Notes: generated from the letters alone by a model not told the origin. 64,000 bases of DNA from Liolophura sinensis (GCF_032854445.1 NC_088297.1:19419127-19483126); one strand, 5' to 3'. Shown: positions 1 through 13,462, counted from the first letter of the stretch. Numbers and translations: made by a program.

Positions 1-176
1 AAATTGGCCTCGAGTCAGTATGTGTGAAAAATTCTTCGGTGTGGCGTTAAAGAGCGATGAAAATGCATGTACATAATTTGGCGATCACATTATTGTTGGA
101 AAAGATAACTTACAATACATTACCACCACAACTTGGCACCACAGAGAGCCCTTGAGTAAAATCCTCAGTCTATATA

Positions 177-533
177 TCAACGATACTGGAATCCAAAATG
201 AAAGTTATGTTGTCCAACTAGAACCAATACTCTCCAGATATGTATTCTACTTTCCTGAACCAGAGCGTGTTGAAGATACTTTGGTCCAAACGCCCCCCTA
301 ACACGAGAAACGTAACAAGACTGACATATTGCCTCCGGACGGAGATACATCCGGGCATTGTTATATTCCGGTATATCGATACAAATTACGCAACACGAAC
401 TTTGGCCTGACATGTCCGGAAGAGACGTGATGACAGGTAAGTTGCCACCATTAACTTTCGCTGGGAAACAGGAAGCATATCGGAGAGAGTAGCCCAGGGC
501 TGGTGGAGAATGGCGCAAAATTCCAAATGTCAC
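177..533 (-). other. Unassigned open frame
   Basis: 119 codons on the minus strand, with a Cys-rich centre (SSCCVICIDI). The plus strand also has coding-like pieces ending near a GTAAGT at 437. Neither strand is convincing. Confidence 0.15.
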
Positions 534-2284
534 TGAATATGTTTTTTTTTTCGTGGGTAGCGGTTTTCTTCGGATTTAAAAGTTGTTTTTATGTTCAGTT
601 TGTTAGCGGAATAGAGGATCACAAAGAATTATAGAGAGTACTTTTTGTATACTGTTTGCAATGTAGACATTTTTATATTGATTTTATGAATCGACAGGAC
701 TAGGGGTTCGTCCAGAACAACCCCTAGTAATAACTTGCTTGAGGATAAATAGAAGTAAAACATAAGCCAGTTGATATTCGTCCTGTTTCTGTGATCAGTG
801 CTAAAACGTAACTACTGTGCCCCAAAGGCATTTTGTTATCATGTATTGTTCTTTATTTTACTTTTTTTATTTTTGATTGGTTTTTTCTTCTTGACAGCTT
901 TCTCCTCCATTTCATCTGACTAGAGTAAATCGGATTCTTTTCTGTCTCAAACAATCCTACAAATTGTAGAGACAATACAAGTGTATTTCGACATTTTCTA
1001 AAGCAGTACCCATGTGTCTTATCTGGTCCCTCCGAATGCTCTCTTTGCGTCTATAAACCGTTGACAGATATCTACGCTCTCTCGAGTTTATCTCGAACAC
1101 CGTTGATTCAGAAAATAGTGCTCCCGATATATCAGGCACACAACGGTAAGGTTTCCTCCAGCAGACAGTTATGTATTGATTATTATCCCTCCAAATTACC
1201 ATCAGCTTTAACCTGGACTGCTCTTGCGTAAAACCTTGTTTTCGTTTAATTTTGAGGCTAATGGGGCGTCCATAGACGTACAGTTTTAATATAACCTTAC
1301 CTTACCCCTAATATACAATAAACTCTTAAATGTCTACAGGAATAATTTTTTTTCATTTTCAAGAGTGGTGGATGCATTCCAGTTTTAAGAATGTTGAATG
1401 CAAAGAATAAGCTGGGAGTATAAAATCCGATCATCTAGAAACTGGCAAAACGCAAATAACCGTATCTCCTACACATGTTCAAAACATTCATTACGTTTAC
1501 AAATATAGTGGCTATTAAGCTTTGTTTTAAGATTACTTCATGCATGGATTTATAAATATGACTGTTTATTAACATTTAAGGTGACCAATGAGAAGGACTA
1601 GTTTTCATTTGCAATGGTGTTGATCATAGTTTAGAAGTCAGAATGTGTCATTGATTAATGGAAACTGGACAAATCTTTATTGGGTTATCTATTCCAAAAA
1701 GTGATAGAATTAAAGCATTAACAGAGAGCAGGATGGGTTCAGGATATTAGATTATTCCCACACAAGTTACTCTACCATATCGACAAATAGTTTCAAGGTG
1801 AAATCGTTTTTCTATAGGAAAAGCATTGGAATAATAGTTACAGAAATCTGTTTCTCCCATGTATGACATGTAACGTTATGTCATTAAATACTAATAATGA
1901 AGTCGAGACATTACCACGTAAATGTAAAAGGTTTCACAAGCCTTCGATCCACATGTCGGCATGATTTGCACATAAAGGTTATCGTGCAGAAGCAAAATTC
2001 TAATTTTGCCGTATCTGGTGTCATGTTATACTTTTTTGGGCACCATTCCAAGAACAGTGTCTTTCAACCCGGGGCTAGGGGTCCTTATATGCATCGAGCT
2101 GTATTAGATCCCCACGTTGGATATATGCACAATTGCAAAGCGCAACTGAGGTACATATTTCGATTATTGACTACTTTATATTTTCACATGGTACACGATT
2201 TGAATACCGATTTCCTTCATTCAGCTAGAGTATTCCTTGCGTCTTTCAAATGACATTGGGAACTGTTGACTGCTTCTCTTTGAA
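534..2284. other. No supported gene
   Basis: Apart from the candidate exon at 970-1145 I see only AT-rich unique sequence. Confidence 0.4.
970..1145 (+). CDS. Candidate internal exon, unknown protein
   Basis: Open between an AG acceptor (968-969) and a GTAAGG donor (1146), with a Cys pair (SECSLCVYK). There is no partner exon and I recognise no family. An open minus-strand frame overlaps it, so support is weak. Confidence 0.2.
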
Positions 2285-2450
2285 CGACTCCGTCTTAATT
2301 TAGCACTTGATATACTTTCTTAGTTATTTGTTGGTTTGTGTTACAGGTCGTTTTGAAAAGAGCTATTTTTGAGTCGGAATGTTCATTTTGGTTGACTTCT
2401 TACATAGGAATATCTGTTTGGACGCATGAAGTACGCGAAACAGTATTACA
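2285..2450 (+). repeat. Dispersed ~160-bp repeat, copy 1
   Basis: Related to 46060-46240 and 47835-47990 (see those entries). The open frame at 2338-2646 overlaps it and is not supported as a gene. Confidence 0.4.
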
Positions 2451-2649
2451 GCAGGCACCTCACGTTTTGCTCATTGATAAGTGTCTAATAAAATTATCAG
2501 GCCACGGAGATCACGAAGCGATCAAAATTTCAATCTTTAAACTTGATATTTTCCTTTCCGTTATTTTAACTGAAAATTATATTACAATAGCTTATCCAGA
2601 ATTCACGTTGTCAAGAAATATTTTGACAGGGTCACGTAAGAAATAGCAA

Positions 2650-4087
2650 TTTTAAAGTGATTTGAAGTTTTGATTTAAGTCAAAGATCGCTTCCTGATCC
2701 CGGGACCAGAGCGACAACAGAAAGACCACAACATTAGGTGAATCACAAGGAGTTTAAAATGTTTCCCAGGTATAGTGAAGATGGTGGTGCAAAGTGAACA
2801 AAACGGGCAGAGCGTGAGCAGTTGGAGAATAGCACAATGAGCTTACACTGTTTTGTTGAAATGGCTGCAACCTGTTTAATTTCCTGTTTAAGTACATTTT
2901 CATGTCCAGCAGTACCGCTGCCTAAAACCCTATTAACCTGGTATTGACAAGTACAATCCTTCATCGAGCATAATGGCCAAATCTGGACAAACATCCAATC
3001 AAACACAACATGGGTGTGAAGGTGACAGCCCATGAACAACGATGTTTGCTTTACTTCCTGTTTGCAACCGCACCTGCTTCTCTCTGTGACAACTATGGAC
3101 CGGGAGATTTCGTGGAACGTGCACATGTCATTATGTCTCCGTTTGCGCGTGTATTGTAGGAGTCCTGCCTCGACAGGTTCAGCGCATGCTGGTGTCCCTT
3201 TTAGTCTTTAAAATAATGTGAAATTCTGTATGATAAAAACTCCTGCCTTCTTGGGAGTTAGATAGGCGTGAGATCGGGAGATTGCATGTGGAAGCTTTCA
3301 TAAATTCATAATCGTACGGTTTGAGAAACGTGACGTGTAAACTCCTAACCAGAACTGTGACACTGTTGAGACTTTAATCTCAGATAGTGTAAATCTTAAA
3401 GGCATTCACACACACCACTTCCTGCATGAGACCCCCCTTGTCGTTCGAGTTTTCAGGACATTGCATCTCGTTAATTGGTAGGCACAAAATCTTTCTGCAC
3501 ATTAAGTTGGTGCACCCGTGTATATAAACGATATCACCACAGATTGCTTCCTTTTTTAAAAAAAATTTATACCATCATCACTACACTCAGTCGCACCAGG
3601 GAAAATCATTAGCGACTTTCGCTAATGGAAACATTTCCATTGTACAACTATCGCTTCTTATCTACTCGGCAATCGTATCGGTAAAAATTTAATTTCCTGA
3701 AACCCCCGCGTTCTCGATTAACTGGTTCAGTTCATCACTTGGTGCGGTAAATAAAACACATTTCACATTTAATTGCTTAATTTCCGACGCAGTCATCTGT
3801 CGATAAATTTAATAATTTAACAGTTTTAATGAAATTTTAAGTATACTCAGTACATGCTTCTTTAGACAAAACCACGTTCGCTTGCCAAGATATTAAATCT
3901 TTAAATGAATGCAAATCCATGTGTAAAAAGGTCCAAGAAGAGATGTTTTTTTCACCATTTTGGCTAAAGAAACTTTGAGGCGAATCTTCGATGTTCGTTT
4001 TTTGTATTTATTTTGCTAACAGTAGAATAGAATTTGTACACAGACCTTGAATTCACACTGATCGCACAGGTGAGTCTTCTGGATTAT
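2650..4087. other. No supported gene
   Basis: A 127-codon minus frame at 2743-3126 has no recognisable domain or splice context. The rest is AT-rich and not repetitive. Confidence 0.4.
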
Positions 4088-4132
4088 TGTGCTGCGCTAG
4101 CACGTTACTCACAACGCCACGGAGGTTTCCTC
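4088..4132 (-). mobile_element. SINE family 1 head fragment
   Basis: 'gtgctgcgctagcacgttac' and 'gccacggagg' match the tRNA-like head only. Confidence 0.5.
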
Positions 4133-4227
4133 GTTCGTTGTTCAGGTTGCAGGGTAATGTCAAGAGGGAACTGGCTGGGGTCGATGGTTACTCTTGAGAC
4201 TCCAGGTTTCTCCATATGAATTCCTTC

Positions 4228-5360
4228 AAATAAAAACCTGGGAGTTCAGGTTCCTCCATATATAATCTGGGGCTTGAGGTTCCTCCATGTAAAAACCTGG
4301 GACTTCAGGTTCTTCCGTATAAAATCTGGGGCTTTAGGTTTCTGTATGTCGAGACTTCATGTTCCAATATATAAAAACCTGGGACATCAGGTTACTCCAC
4401 ATAAAAACCTGGGAGTTCAGGTTCTTCCATATAAAATCTGGGGCTTCAGGTTTCTATATGTCGAGACTTCATGTTCCAGTATATAAAAACCTGGGACGTC
4501 AGGTTACTTCACATAAAAACCTAGGAGTTCAGGTTTTTCCATATAAAATCTGGGGCTTCAGGTTTCTATATGTCGAGACTTCATGTTCCAATATATAAAA
4601 ACATGGGACGTCAGGTTACTCCACATAAAAACCTGGGATTTCAGGTTCCTCTATATAAAAACCTGGGATTTCAGATTCCTCCATATAAAAACCTGGGACT
4701 TCAGGTTCCTCCATATAAAAACCTGGGACTTCAGGTTCCTCCATATAAAAACCTGGGACTTCAGGTTCCTCCATATAAAAACCTGGGACTTCTGGTTCCT
4801 ACATATAAAAACCTGGGACTTCAGGTTCCTCCATATAAAAACCTGGGACTTCAGGTTCCTCTATATAAAAACCTGGGACTTCAGGTTCCTCCATATAAAA
4901 ACATGGGACTTCAGGTCCCTCCATATAAAAACCTGGGACTTCAGGTTCCTTCATATAAAAACATGGGACTTCTGGTTCCTACATATAAAAACATGGGACT
5001 TCTGGTTCTTCCATATAAAAACCTGGGACTTCAGGTTCCTCTATATAAAAACCTGGGACTTCAGGTTCCTCCATATAAAAACCTGGGACACTAGGTTCCC
5101 TCGTATAAAAACCTGGGATTTCAGGTTCCTCCATATAAAAACCTTGGACTTCAGGTTCCTCAGTATATAAAAACCTGGGACTTCAGGTTCCTCCTAATAA
5201 AAACCTGGGACTTCTGGTTCCTACATATAAAAACCTGGGACTTCAGGTTACTCCATATAAAAATCTGGGACCCCAGCTTCCCTCGTATAAAAACCTGGGA
5301 TCCTCCATATGAAACCTGGGACTTCTGGTTCCTCCATATAAAAACATGGGACTTAATGGA
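4228..5360 (+). repeat. 30-bp minisatellite
   Basis: About 35 units of 'ccatataaaaacctgggact' plus 'tcaggttcct'. In the first third (4345-4570) three copies of a 112-bp composite unit appear, marked by 'tatgtcgagacttcatgttc'. Long frames here are translated repeats. Confidence 0.95.
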
Positions 5361-5406
5361 ACCTGGAACGCCCTTAATGGTTGACGGCTGGTATACAAAT
5401 GTCGAC

Positions 5407-5776
5407 GCATAGAGTGAGTGAGTGCTTGGGGGTTTAACGTCGTACTCAACAATTTTTCAGTCATATGACGACGAAGGAATCATTAGGGTGCATGTACGTA
5501 TAATGTGCCTCCTTGTTGCAGGACGGATTTCCACTGCTCTTTTATTTAGTGCTGCTTCACTGAGACGACTTACCGAAGGCAAGTAAGCCGCCCGGCCCGA
5601 GCCATTATACTGATACGGGTCAACCAGTCGTTGCACTATCCCCTTGATGCTGAACGCCAAGCGAGGAAGTTACAACTTCCTCTTTTAAAGTCTTAGGTGT
5701 GACTCGATCAAGGATTGATCCTGGATCTACCGGTCCCGAAGCGGACGCTCTACCAACTGTGCTATCCGGGCCGGTC
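5407..5776 (-). mobile_element. SINE family 3, full length
   Basis: Minus-strand head 'ggcccggatagcacagttgg' with box B-like 'ggatcaatcc', a body ('gaggaagttgtaacttcctc') and the tail 'gagtacgacgttaaaccccc' followed by (CACT)n. Confidence 0.85.
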
Positions 5777-6585
5777 GACGCATAGATTAGCATCACGACA
5801 TGAGTGGAATTCGGTAGCAAAGCTGCAAACTAGAAGTGTTGCACGAAGTTTGTTCTCGCCTATTTTGGCGATTGTATCATTTTCCTGTTATTCAAAGCTT
5901 TGCAGATCATGTAAAAATGTTCTCAACATGACAAAATTGCTGGAACATTCCAAATTTCCCAGAAATTACACGACTTTTAACTTTTATTTTATACTTTTCC
6001 CTCCCACCTGTAAAATTACATTTTATTATAAGTTGAAGTGGTGTTATATACAGTGCACGAAGTTACCACACCAAATCAATACCCTGTTCTCGAAAATAGG
6101 TTCAGGGGAGTAAAACTGGTTTGTTGTGCTGTTACGTATGGTTGAATGGCTTCAGCTTTGTTGCCGCCCAAGTCGTCGTGACATAGGGATTAGAGACGCC
6201 TAGCCGATAACGAAACCATAAACTTCCCAAAACTGACACGAACAGGATTAGTTCGGTTTTCATTGTATACATGGGTTTTCTTTCTTGTGTCCGACAATAC
6301 GGATCAAGGTTCAGACGATCTGATTAAAAAAAAAAACAGTGCAAAAAAGTGATGCACACCCCATTAAACTGAAAATGAAATGAAAACATGGTTTTCTGTC
6401 CGACCAGACGAGGGTAAACCTAAGGGCAATTAGACTGGGTAATAATCAATAGACATTTATTTCGTGCAAGAAACCTTACAACTACTGTATTGTCATGCTA
6501 TATAAAACACTGTACGCAACAACATGTGAATTGCAGCACTTGAAGACATCGATATGGCCCCTGGCAATGTAGATCAACCTCTTCA

Positions 6586-6791
6586 TTGTCTTCGCGCCTC
6601 GAGAGAAACAAATGCGAGGTATCAGCCTTCACAATTGAACAAGAATCCTCTGCACCGCAAAAATGTGGGATAGTGCTTGCATTATTCATAATATCCGTGG
6701 GGTATGTTGAACTGAATACAATATGTATGTCAAACAATGCAATAGAATATTGGAGCACTCTGGTCTGCCTGATAGGGGGTGTGCTCGGCGT
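6586..6791 (+). CDS. Candidate exon of a small multi-pass membrane protein
   Basis: An open frame encodes two hydrophobic segments (CGIVLALFIISVGYV and STLVCLIGGVLG) and stops exactly at a good donor (GTAAGC at 6792). The motif 'W-x4-C-x-IGGxLG' just before an intron recalls tetraspan families of the MS4A/TMEM type. The start, other exons and family are not established, and the frame runs past the donor without interruption. Confidence 0.3.
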
Positions 6792-7589
6792 AAGCTGTCT
6801 GGTTACCTTCCGGATAGGATATTGCAGACATTCGTACTCCCAACATCCTTCCGTGATCAGCAGATTTCTGCTGAATCCCGTTTATCCCGATGCTAGATTC
6901 GGCATAAACATAGCGCAGTTTCACTGAGATATTTTTATGCTTGTTCATAGTTCACAGCGTCTTTTGTTATCAGACAAAAATAGACCCTTTCAATGTTGTC
7001 AACATAAGAAGTGTTGCGAGTTAAGTATTTTACTTGATGCATTTGTTATTGCACATGTGTGCCTTTCCAACATCATACAAAACTGCCGATTACCATTACT
7101 TCAAGGTCGCTATCTTCCGTTGCAATTAATAATGAAGCAATTGCTGGCATGAGTCAAAGTTTTAAGCATATTTACAATGCTTAATTTTGGCACTTGAAGT
7201 TGAAATTTGGATACGTTTGCTTTAAGATAACACTGGTGAGGTGGACAAAATTGTATTTTCTACAGCCAGAAAATAAGTTGTGAGACTGTAACTCAAATTT
7301 TGACTTATGTCAGAAATAGCTTTGTAGAATTGGCCACTGATCTTTGGGAATTTTACTGTGGATTTTGTTTCACTGGTTTATAGCCTGATCTGTGATCTGG
7401 ATATTTCGCTTATTGTCAACACGAACTCCACATGATCATGCAAGCTTTGTTTTAGCACAGTGATGGGCTAGGTAGAATTTTAAAATACATGTGAAAAATC
7501 AGATGGGTATTTTCCTTATGGACGTCACCCCGAGACAATCACATGCGAGATACGATTGAAACCTGAAACTAGGATCCATGGGACATTAC

Positions 7590-7868
7590 CGGCCCCGATA
7601 GCACAGTTTTTAGAGCGTCAGCTTCGGGAGCGGTAGATCCAGGATCAATCCTGGGTGGAGTCACACCTAAGACTTTAAAAGAGGAGGTCGTAACTTCCTC
7701 GCTGGCGTTCAGCATTACGGGGATAGTGCCCGTGTCAGTATATTGACTCGGGCCGGACAGCTTACTTGCTTTCTCACTAGATAAAAGAGCGGTGGAAATC
7801 CGTTCTGCAACAAAGAGGTACACTAAGGAATCCTTCGTCGGCATATGACCGAAAAAATTGTTAAGTAC
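7590..7868 (+). mobile_element. SINE family 3, 3'-shortened
   Basis: Same family as 5407-5776, with head 'ccccgatagcacagttttta' and tail ending at 'ccgaaaaaattgttaagtac'. Confidence 0.8.
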
Positions 7869-8094
7869 CTCGCCCTACTGTGCGTCAAATTTGGAAAGTT
7901 TGTCAGAGACTTGCCAACGGTAGGTGGTTTATAACAGGTAATTCAGTTTGACTGCTGTTGGATACACATAATCTTCTTCAGTACACCACGAATCTCCAAG
8001 TTAGCGAGTAAATGATTGCACCATTGGTTTAATAGTAATTAAACATGCACCCACTGAGTTAGAGGAAAACCGGATTGAGCTTTCGATGAAAACA

Positions 8095-8705
8095 CAGCAT
8101 TTTTGAGTAATTCTAGACCAGTTGGAATCATTACATTTTTTTTTTACCAAATTCTGCTTACGCCATGGTGCTGGCTTAATTAACAAGAGGCAGTATTTCA
8201 CCGGTTATGTTTCACCATTTGCCAGCTATCACACTGTCTTCGCTGCTCTGGTTTTACTCTCCATGCTGTACGTCTATCACACTGTCGTCGCTGCTCTGGT
8301 TTAACTCTCCATGCTGTACGTCTATCACACTGTTGTCGCAGTTCTGGTTTAACTCTCCATGCTGTACGTCTATCACACTGTTGTCGCAGTTCTGGTTTAA
8401 CTCTCTGTGCTGTACGTCTATCACACTGTTGTCGCAGTTCTGGTTTAACTCTCTGTGCTGTACGTCTATCACACTGTTGTCGCAGTTCTGGTTTAACTCT
8501 CTGTGCTGTACGTTCATAATTATATCCATATAACGCAGCTATCCAGTAAACTACAGTACTTAATACAGAAGATCAGGAATAACACGTCTTTCAAAATAAT
8601 ATTAAACTTACGGCATAGGCAGTAAATCCAGAGCAGAAAACAACAGTGTATTCGTTGGCGAAACGTCTCAGGTAACCTTTGAAATACGACCTCTTCTCGG
8701 TTTAC
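8095..8705 (+). mobile_element. Pearl-like non-autonomous element with 48-bp tandem core
   Basis: Left arm with 'gagtaattctagaccagttg' and 'accaaattctgcttacgcca', then about six 48-bp units (8228-8515), then a right arm with 'tacgacctcttctcggttta'. Fragments recur at 11270, 15480, 21478, 33965, 53890, 56860 and 59160. The layout recalls the 'pearl' elements of bivalves; that naming is from memory. Confidence 0.65.
8228..8515 (+). repeat. 48-bp minisatellite core
   Basis: Unit 'acgtctatcacactgttgtc' plus 'gcagttctggtttaactctctgtgctgt'. Because 48 is a multiple of 3, both strands show repetitive open frames. Confidence 0.9.
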
Positions 8706-9387
8706 CTCATGTAGTGAAGATGTTATTCCTAACTACTTATGTGAATGCTTAAATAATGGCAATTTAAAAGAAATTCTCGTGCTCCCAGTTCATTTCTGTC
8801 AAAAATGAGAGGATACTCCCACCCTGGGCGTCTCGAATGTAGCATTCCCGATTAGTGCTCACGTCACTCAAGCTGTGAAACGCACCCCTTCAAACCGGAC
8901 CGACAAGCACAGCGCTAGGTGCCGAGTGAAAACCGCACATATGTCAATGGTTCGGGTAATAATGAGACTCCCGGTTGCACCTGTGTCCCCCGATACGGAT
9001 TCCTCTGCTCTCGTACATCTCATTGCTACCAGGGGTCCCTCGCTGGCACAATCGGCTAAGGTGTTGGATTCACGTTTTCACCTTGGGCACTCTGGTTTCT
9101 TTTACCTATAAAACTGACCGCCATCGTGTACGTAAAAACAATTTGAACAAGGCGTCAAACACCAACATTATAGTCGTTTTTGGCATCCGGTAAGCTGATA
9201 TTGTACCTAATATAAAAATAACACGTCATAAAGAATAGAACCAGATTGGCAACAACACTGCTATTTTATAAATGGTCACACGTACGTATTACCAGTCAAA
9301 TGTGGCTACTTGCCTATCTGCCTATGTCAGGGCTATCTTCCAAATGTTCATGGGATTTCTTAGCGTCCCCTAACATCATCTCTTACG

Positions 9388-9475
9388 AATGAATGAATGC
9401 TTATGGATTAACGCCACATCGGCAACATTTCAACCATATCGTGGCGAGTCATGCCTTACGATGAATTAGTTTTAA
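9388..9475. mobile_element. SINE tail fragment
   Basis: 'gaatgaatgaatgcttatgg' followed by 'aacatttcaaccatatcgtg'. Resembles the tails of other SINEs here and at 52223 and 62678. Confidence 0.4.
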
Positions 9476-9535
9476 AATGTTATGATGTTCGTTACAATTT
9501 AGAATTCTGTGTTCTCATCACATTTAATGTAAAAT

Positions 9536-9556
9536 AATAATAATAATAATAATAAT
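9536..9556 (+). repeat. (TAA)n microsatellite
   Basis: Seven TAA-type units. Confidence 0.9.
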
Positions 9557-10427
9557 GGGAATAATAAAACTATTTTACACAGGCGTATTACTACGATATA
9601 TATTGCTGAGCAAAGCTTATCTACTCCAGTCCTATACATGTAGACATGAATTGCCAGCGGGCTGAAATTGGCAGCCAGTTAGCTCCCCCTGACATAAGAT
9701 ATCTCTGTATCTATTCGTGATTTGTGAAGCCTGTTGGTGCATTTGAGGAGATTCTATTCTAATCAACCTTCATCTAGATAAAATATTAAAGAGCTTCAGT
9801 GTCGGCAGAGTGTATCTGAATTATATTTTAGTATATTCAAGTTTACCGCGTAATACAGTGGTCAGTGATTTACGACTGCTGAAAAATGCATAGAGCTGAC
9901 CTAAAAATAGCGAGACTCACTCTTACAAGGTCACTTGACCTTCGTCCGTGAACAAATTCTTTGCAAGAGTTTAACAACTAAAGAAAGAAACAGCTATAAG
10001 GTTCATTGATTTATATTACTGGTTCAGTTATAACAAACTTTGGGTAAAAGAAAAACTAAAACACTGAGCTGAACAAACTTCTAAATCCAAGTAGATGCCG
10101 GTCAAATGGCGACTTATTTTTGCACTTTCTGCTTTTGTGCGAACCACATTTGAACAGGTGACATCACCTAATGTAGCTTTTTATGACCCCAGGACCAACA
10201 TTTAGGTACACTTTTAGAAGTTTTCTATGCAATATTCAGGCACCGGGGAAGCTCCAACTGCGTGCAGTATTATCACAATATTAAGCACTAGAGTCCAACT
10301 AACTGCTATCGAAATTATTGCAATGTTTTTACCTAGTTCTGCCTAAACCAGAGCGACGAGAATATGTGTAGTTTGGAATGGGAAAGGGAAAGTTGCTATA
10401 CTGTTAAATTTTGACTCGTTTACAGAC

Positions 10428-10600
10428 CTTCGTATACCAGTCGTCCACAAAGATGAAATTCCAGGTCAATAATCGCAAGGGCCAATTCCCAAAACGACGT
10501 TTAAACACAAACCACCAAACAGCTGAGAAGGTATATAAAGTACGAAAATAGGATGGAATCATTCAAAGAGAAGAAGTCAACAGTTTGCAATAGTATGTTC
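10428..10600 (+). repeat. Dispersed repeat R3, copy 1
   Basis: Pattern: 'cttcgtataccagtcgtcca', '(g)gtcaataatcgcaagggcc', 'acgtttaaacacaaaccacc', then 'gaaggtatataaagta' and 'agaagtcaacagtttgcaat'. It has no coding frame and shows no tRNA-like head. The family is unrecognised. Confidence 0.6.
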
Positions 10601-11269
10601 TAAGCAACCACTTAAACCGCTTACCATTTATCTACCTCTGTCGTCTTAGTTGCACTTATTCGGTTTTGTAATCAAGCACGCTATACATTTAACCTGGATC
10701 TTTGTAAAACGACGACATTATCACAATAATCACATTTACTGTATAATTTATACAGTTACAGACAGTGCAAGTTATCTTTATTTCGACATAAACTAGGGAT
10801 CAAGTAAAAAAATCACCATACTCTAGAACGTCGATCAAAACTCTGCCTGCATTCCAAAGAGCATTGTCTCTATCCCTTTTTTTAAGTGCAAGGTAAAACT
10901 GTTTTAGACCCTATCTGTGATATAAAAACCTGTCCGGCCGGGAATTAAGTTTTGAATAATTCTTGATTAACGTCTGATTTATTCAGTGAAAAAGTACAGC
11001 CTGGTGAGCAAAACTATTACGAGATTCCATTTTTATTAAATCTTTTTTGTTCTAGAGAGTACACATGACTGTTACAGTAAACAGCGCTGTTCATGGAAGT
11101 AAACCTTTCCGTGCCAGAAATATTAAACTCAGGCGTCATGAATACTTACCTTTTCCCTTCCATGTTCCGTGTCCTTCTTTGTACATAGTTCGACAATCCG
11201 TAGAATGAATACTGGATGTTACCAGCAACAGTCTATAATGTCGTTGAATGTTAACTGCGATGACAACAC

Positions 11270-11400
11270 CGCATTTTGAGTAATTCTAGATCAGTGACGT
11301 CTAACAACTAGAATTAACATCATTTCATTCTTTTACCTAATTCTGTTTAAGCCATTTTGGTTGGCAGCGTGCAATTTGATACTGTTTATGCATTTACTAT
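11270..11400 (+). mobile_element. Pearl-like element arm
   Basis: 'gagtaattctagatcagtga' and 'acctaattctgtttaagcca' match the left arm at 8103-8165. Confidence 0.6.
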
Positions 11401-11744
11401 TTATGCTTGCCTGGAACATACGACGTATAGTTTTCTTATGTACCTTAGGTACATTTACATTGTCTTAGGTACATTGGATCTATCCTGAGTTGTGTGAGTT
11501 TCGATTTTGTATTTATGACTTTGCCTCTCTCAGTACTGGCTATTTAAATGTCTAGTCACGCTGTATGTTTTAACTTGCTGCTATAGCTAACCATTCCATT
11601 CTATCCTCTAGCTGTGTTTAAAACGCCCTACTCCTCACCTCAGCCTGCCCTCTGTAATTAGGAACACCTTTGCTCTGTGGTCTGGAAGTACGCACGGTTC
11701 GAGAAGAAGTGATGGATTCCAAATCAAAGATGACTTTTGAAAAT

Positions 11745-12385
11745 GGTGACGTATCAGGTTACCTGTTGACTGGTTCCGGTTATCCGTGATTACCTTACTT
11801 GACGACTGATCCGGGTTATCCGTGATTACCTTATTTGATGACTGATCCCGCTTATCCCTGATTACCTTACTTGATGACTGATCCCGGTTATCCCTGATTA
11901 CCTTACCTGATGACTGATCCGGTTATCCCTGATTATCTTACCTGATGACTGATCCCGGTTATCCGTGATTACCTTACTTGATGACTGATCCCGGTTTTCC
12001 CTGATTATCTTACCTGATGACTGATCCCGGTTATCCGTGATTATCTTACTTGATGACTGATCCGGGTTATCCGTGATTACCTTACCTGATGGACTGATCC
12101 CGGATATCCGTGATTACCTTACTTGTTGACTGATCCCGGTTATCCGTGATTACCTTACTTGTTGACTGATCCCGGTTATCCTTGATTACATTACTTGATG
12201 ACTGATCCCAGTTATCCGTGATTACCTTACTTGATGACTGATCCCGGTTATCCGTGATTATCTAACTTGATGACTGATCCCGGTTATCGTTGATTACCTT
12301 ACTTTTTGACTGATCCCGGTTATCGTGACTACCTTACTTTTTGGACTGATCCCGGTTATCGTTGATTGCCTTACTTGATGACGCC
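11745..12385 (+). repeat. 36-bp minisatellite
   Basis: About 17 units of 'ttacttgatgactgatcccg' plus 'gttatccgtgattacc', with small indels in some units. Confidence 0.95.
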
Positions 12386-12850
12386 AGTTTGTTAAACCTG
12401 TCTATAAAAATAGTTGGGTTTATGATTTAAAAATTTGGTCAACCTAGTAAAATGCAATGGGCAGTTTTAATTTTACGGTGGGCCTTTTCCGACATGTGGT
12501 GACAATGACACCACATCAGACATTGGCCACTTAACACAGATAGACTGCTACATCTCCGAATAAGAATTCATATACATTTAGCTTATGAATACATTTGCCA
12601 AGTGGACCTAGAACCAAGCAAACCTAATGAATAAAGTATGAATGTGACGTCACTGAAATCCCTCCGGTTCACTACAGACCACCGTAGAATCTAATGTTTT
12701 AAAACCATTTGACTCGGTTTTTAAAATCCTAAAAAATTCAACTATTTGGACAGTTTAAAATGATATTTTATGTAAAATATACTTCATTTAGTGTTTTCTT
12801 TGCTTTGAGATGACTAAACTTCAACCGCGCACAAACACGCGCGACGTCAT

Positions 12851-13069
12851 TTGTGGGAAGATTGTTTGGTGTGTAGAAGCGGAGGCTTTTCTGGTCTGTA
12901 TTATGTCCCACGTTTGAAACTTGCAGCCACACTTAACGTATACTTTGCCAGAGCTGTATGGTACAACATTGAGAAGCTACGACGCGAGAGCTCAGATGAT
13001 GGTAAAGATGATGCTGATAATGATGATGATGAACTGACTAAAACTATTGCAGTTATCAGACAAGGGTAA
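12851..13069 (+). other. Unassigned open frame with acidic C-terminus
   Basis: 73 codons, ending in an Asp-rich run (DDGKDDADNDDDEL) and a TAA. Composition is coding-like (AATLNVYFARAVWYNIEKLRR), but there is no clear splice context or homologue. Confidence 0.2.
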
Positions 13070-13462
13070 CGAATCACGACAAGATTATTTGCCTACGACA
13101 TTCTCACATTTTACTGTTTGTACTGTAGTGTTTTATACTGAACACCTTTAAACTATAATTCCACGTTTGTGCATTCGAATTGATAATTTTAAAATATTAT
13201 GTTAGATATCTAGATTACAAACAGAGAAGTATAGTTATATAGGCTTCACCTTTTAGCAAATTGAATATACAAAATTGTATAGAAAAACACATACTCTCCA
13301 CAAGAAAGATATTATTTTAGTCGAGACTAAATTGAAGTAAAGTAAAGTATTCAACACCCTAGTTCCTGTTACAATTTGTTTAGTGGTACGAGAAGTTAGA
13401 ATGGTAGAGTGGAGGAAACAAATTAACCTTCGAGTTTCCAACAGAATCTGTGCGTTGCAAAA

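Larger units (their letters stand above)
8706..10427. other. No supported gene
   Basis: Only the SINE tail and (TAA)n noted separately are seen. Confidence 0.45.

Noticed and set aside
1897-2253. 118-codon frame
   Set aside because: No recognisable motif, splice context or start context. Chance length in this composition.
4570-5170. Long open frames of 174 and 195 codons
   Set aside because: They are translations of the 30-bp minisatellite. A 30-bp unit without stops is open in several frames.
8254-8533. Repetitive frames on both strands
   Set aside because: Translation of the 48-bp minisatellite core.
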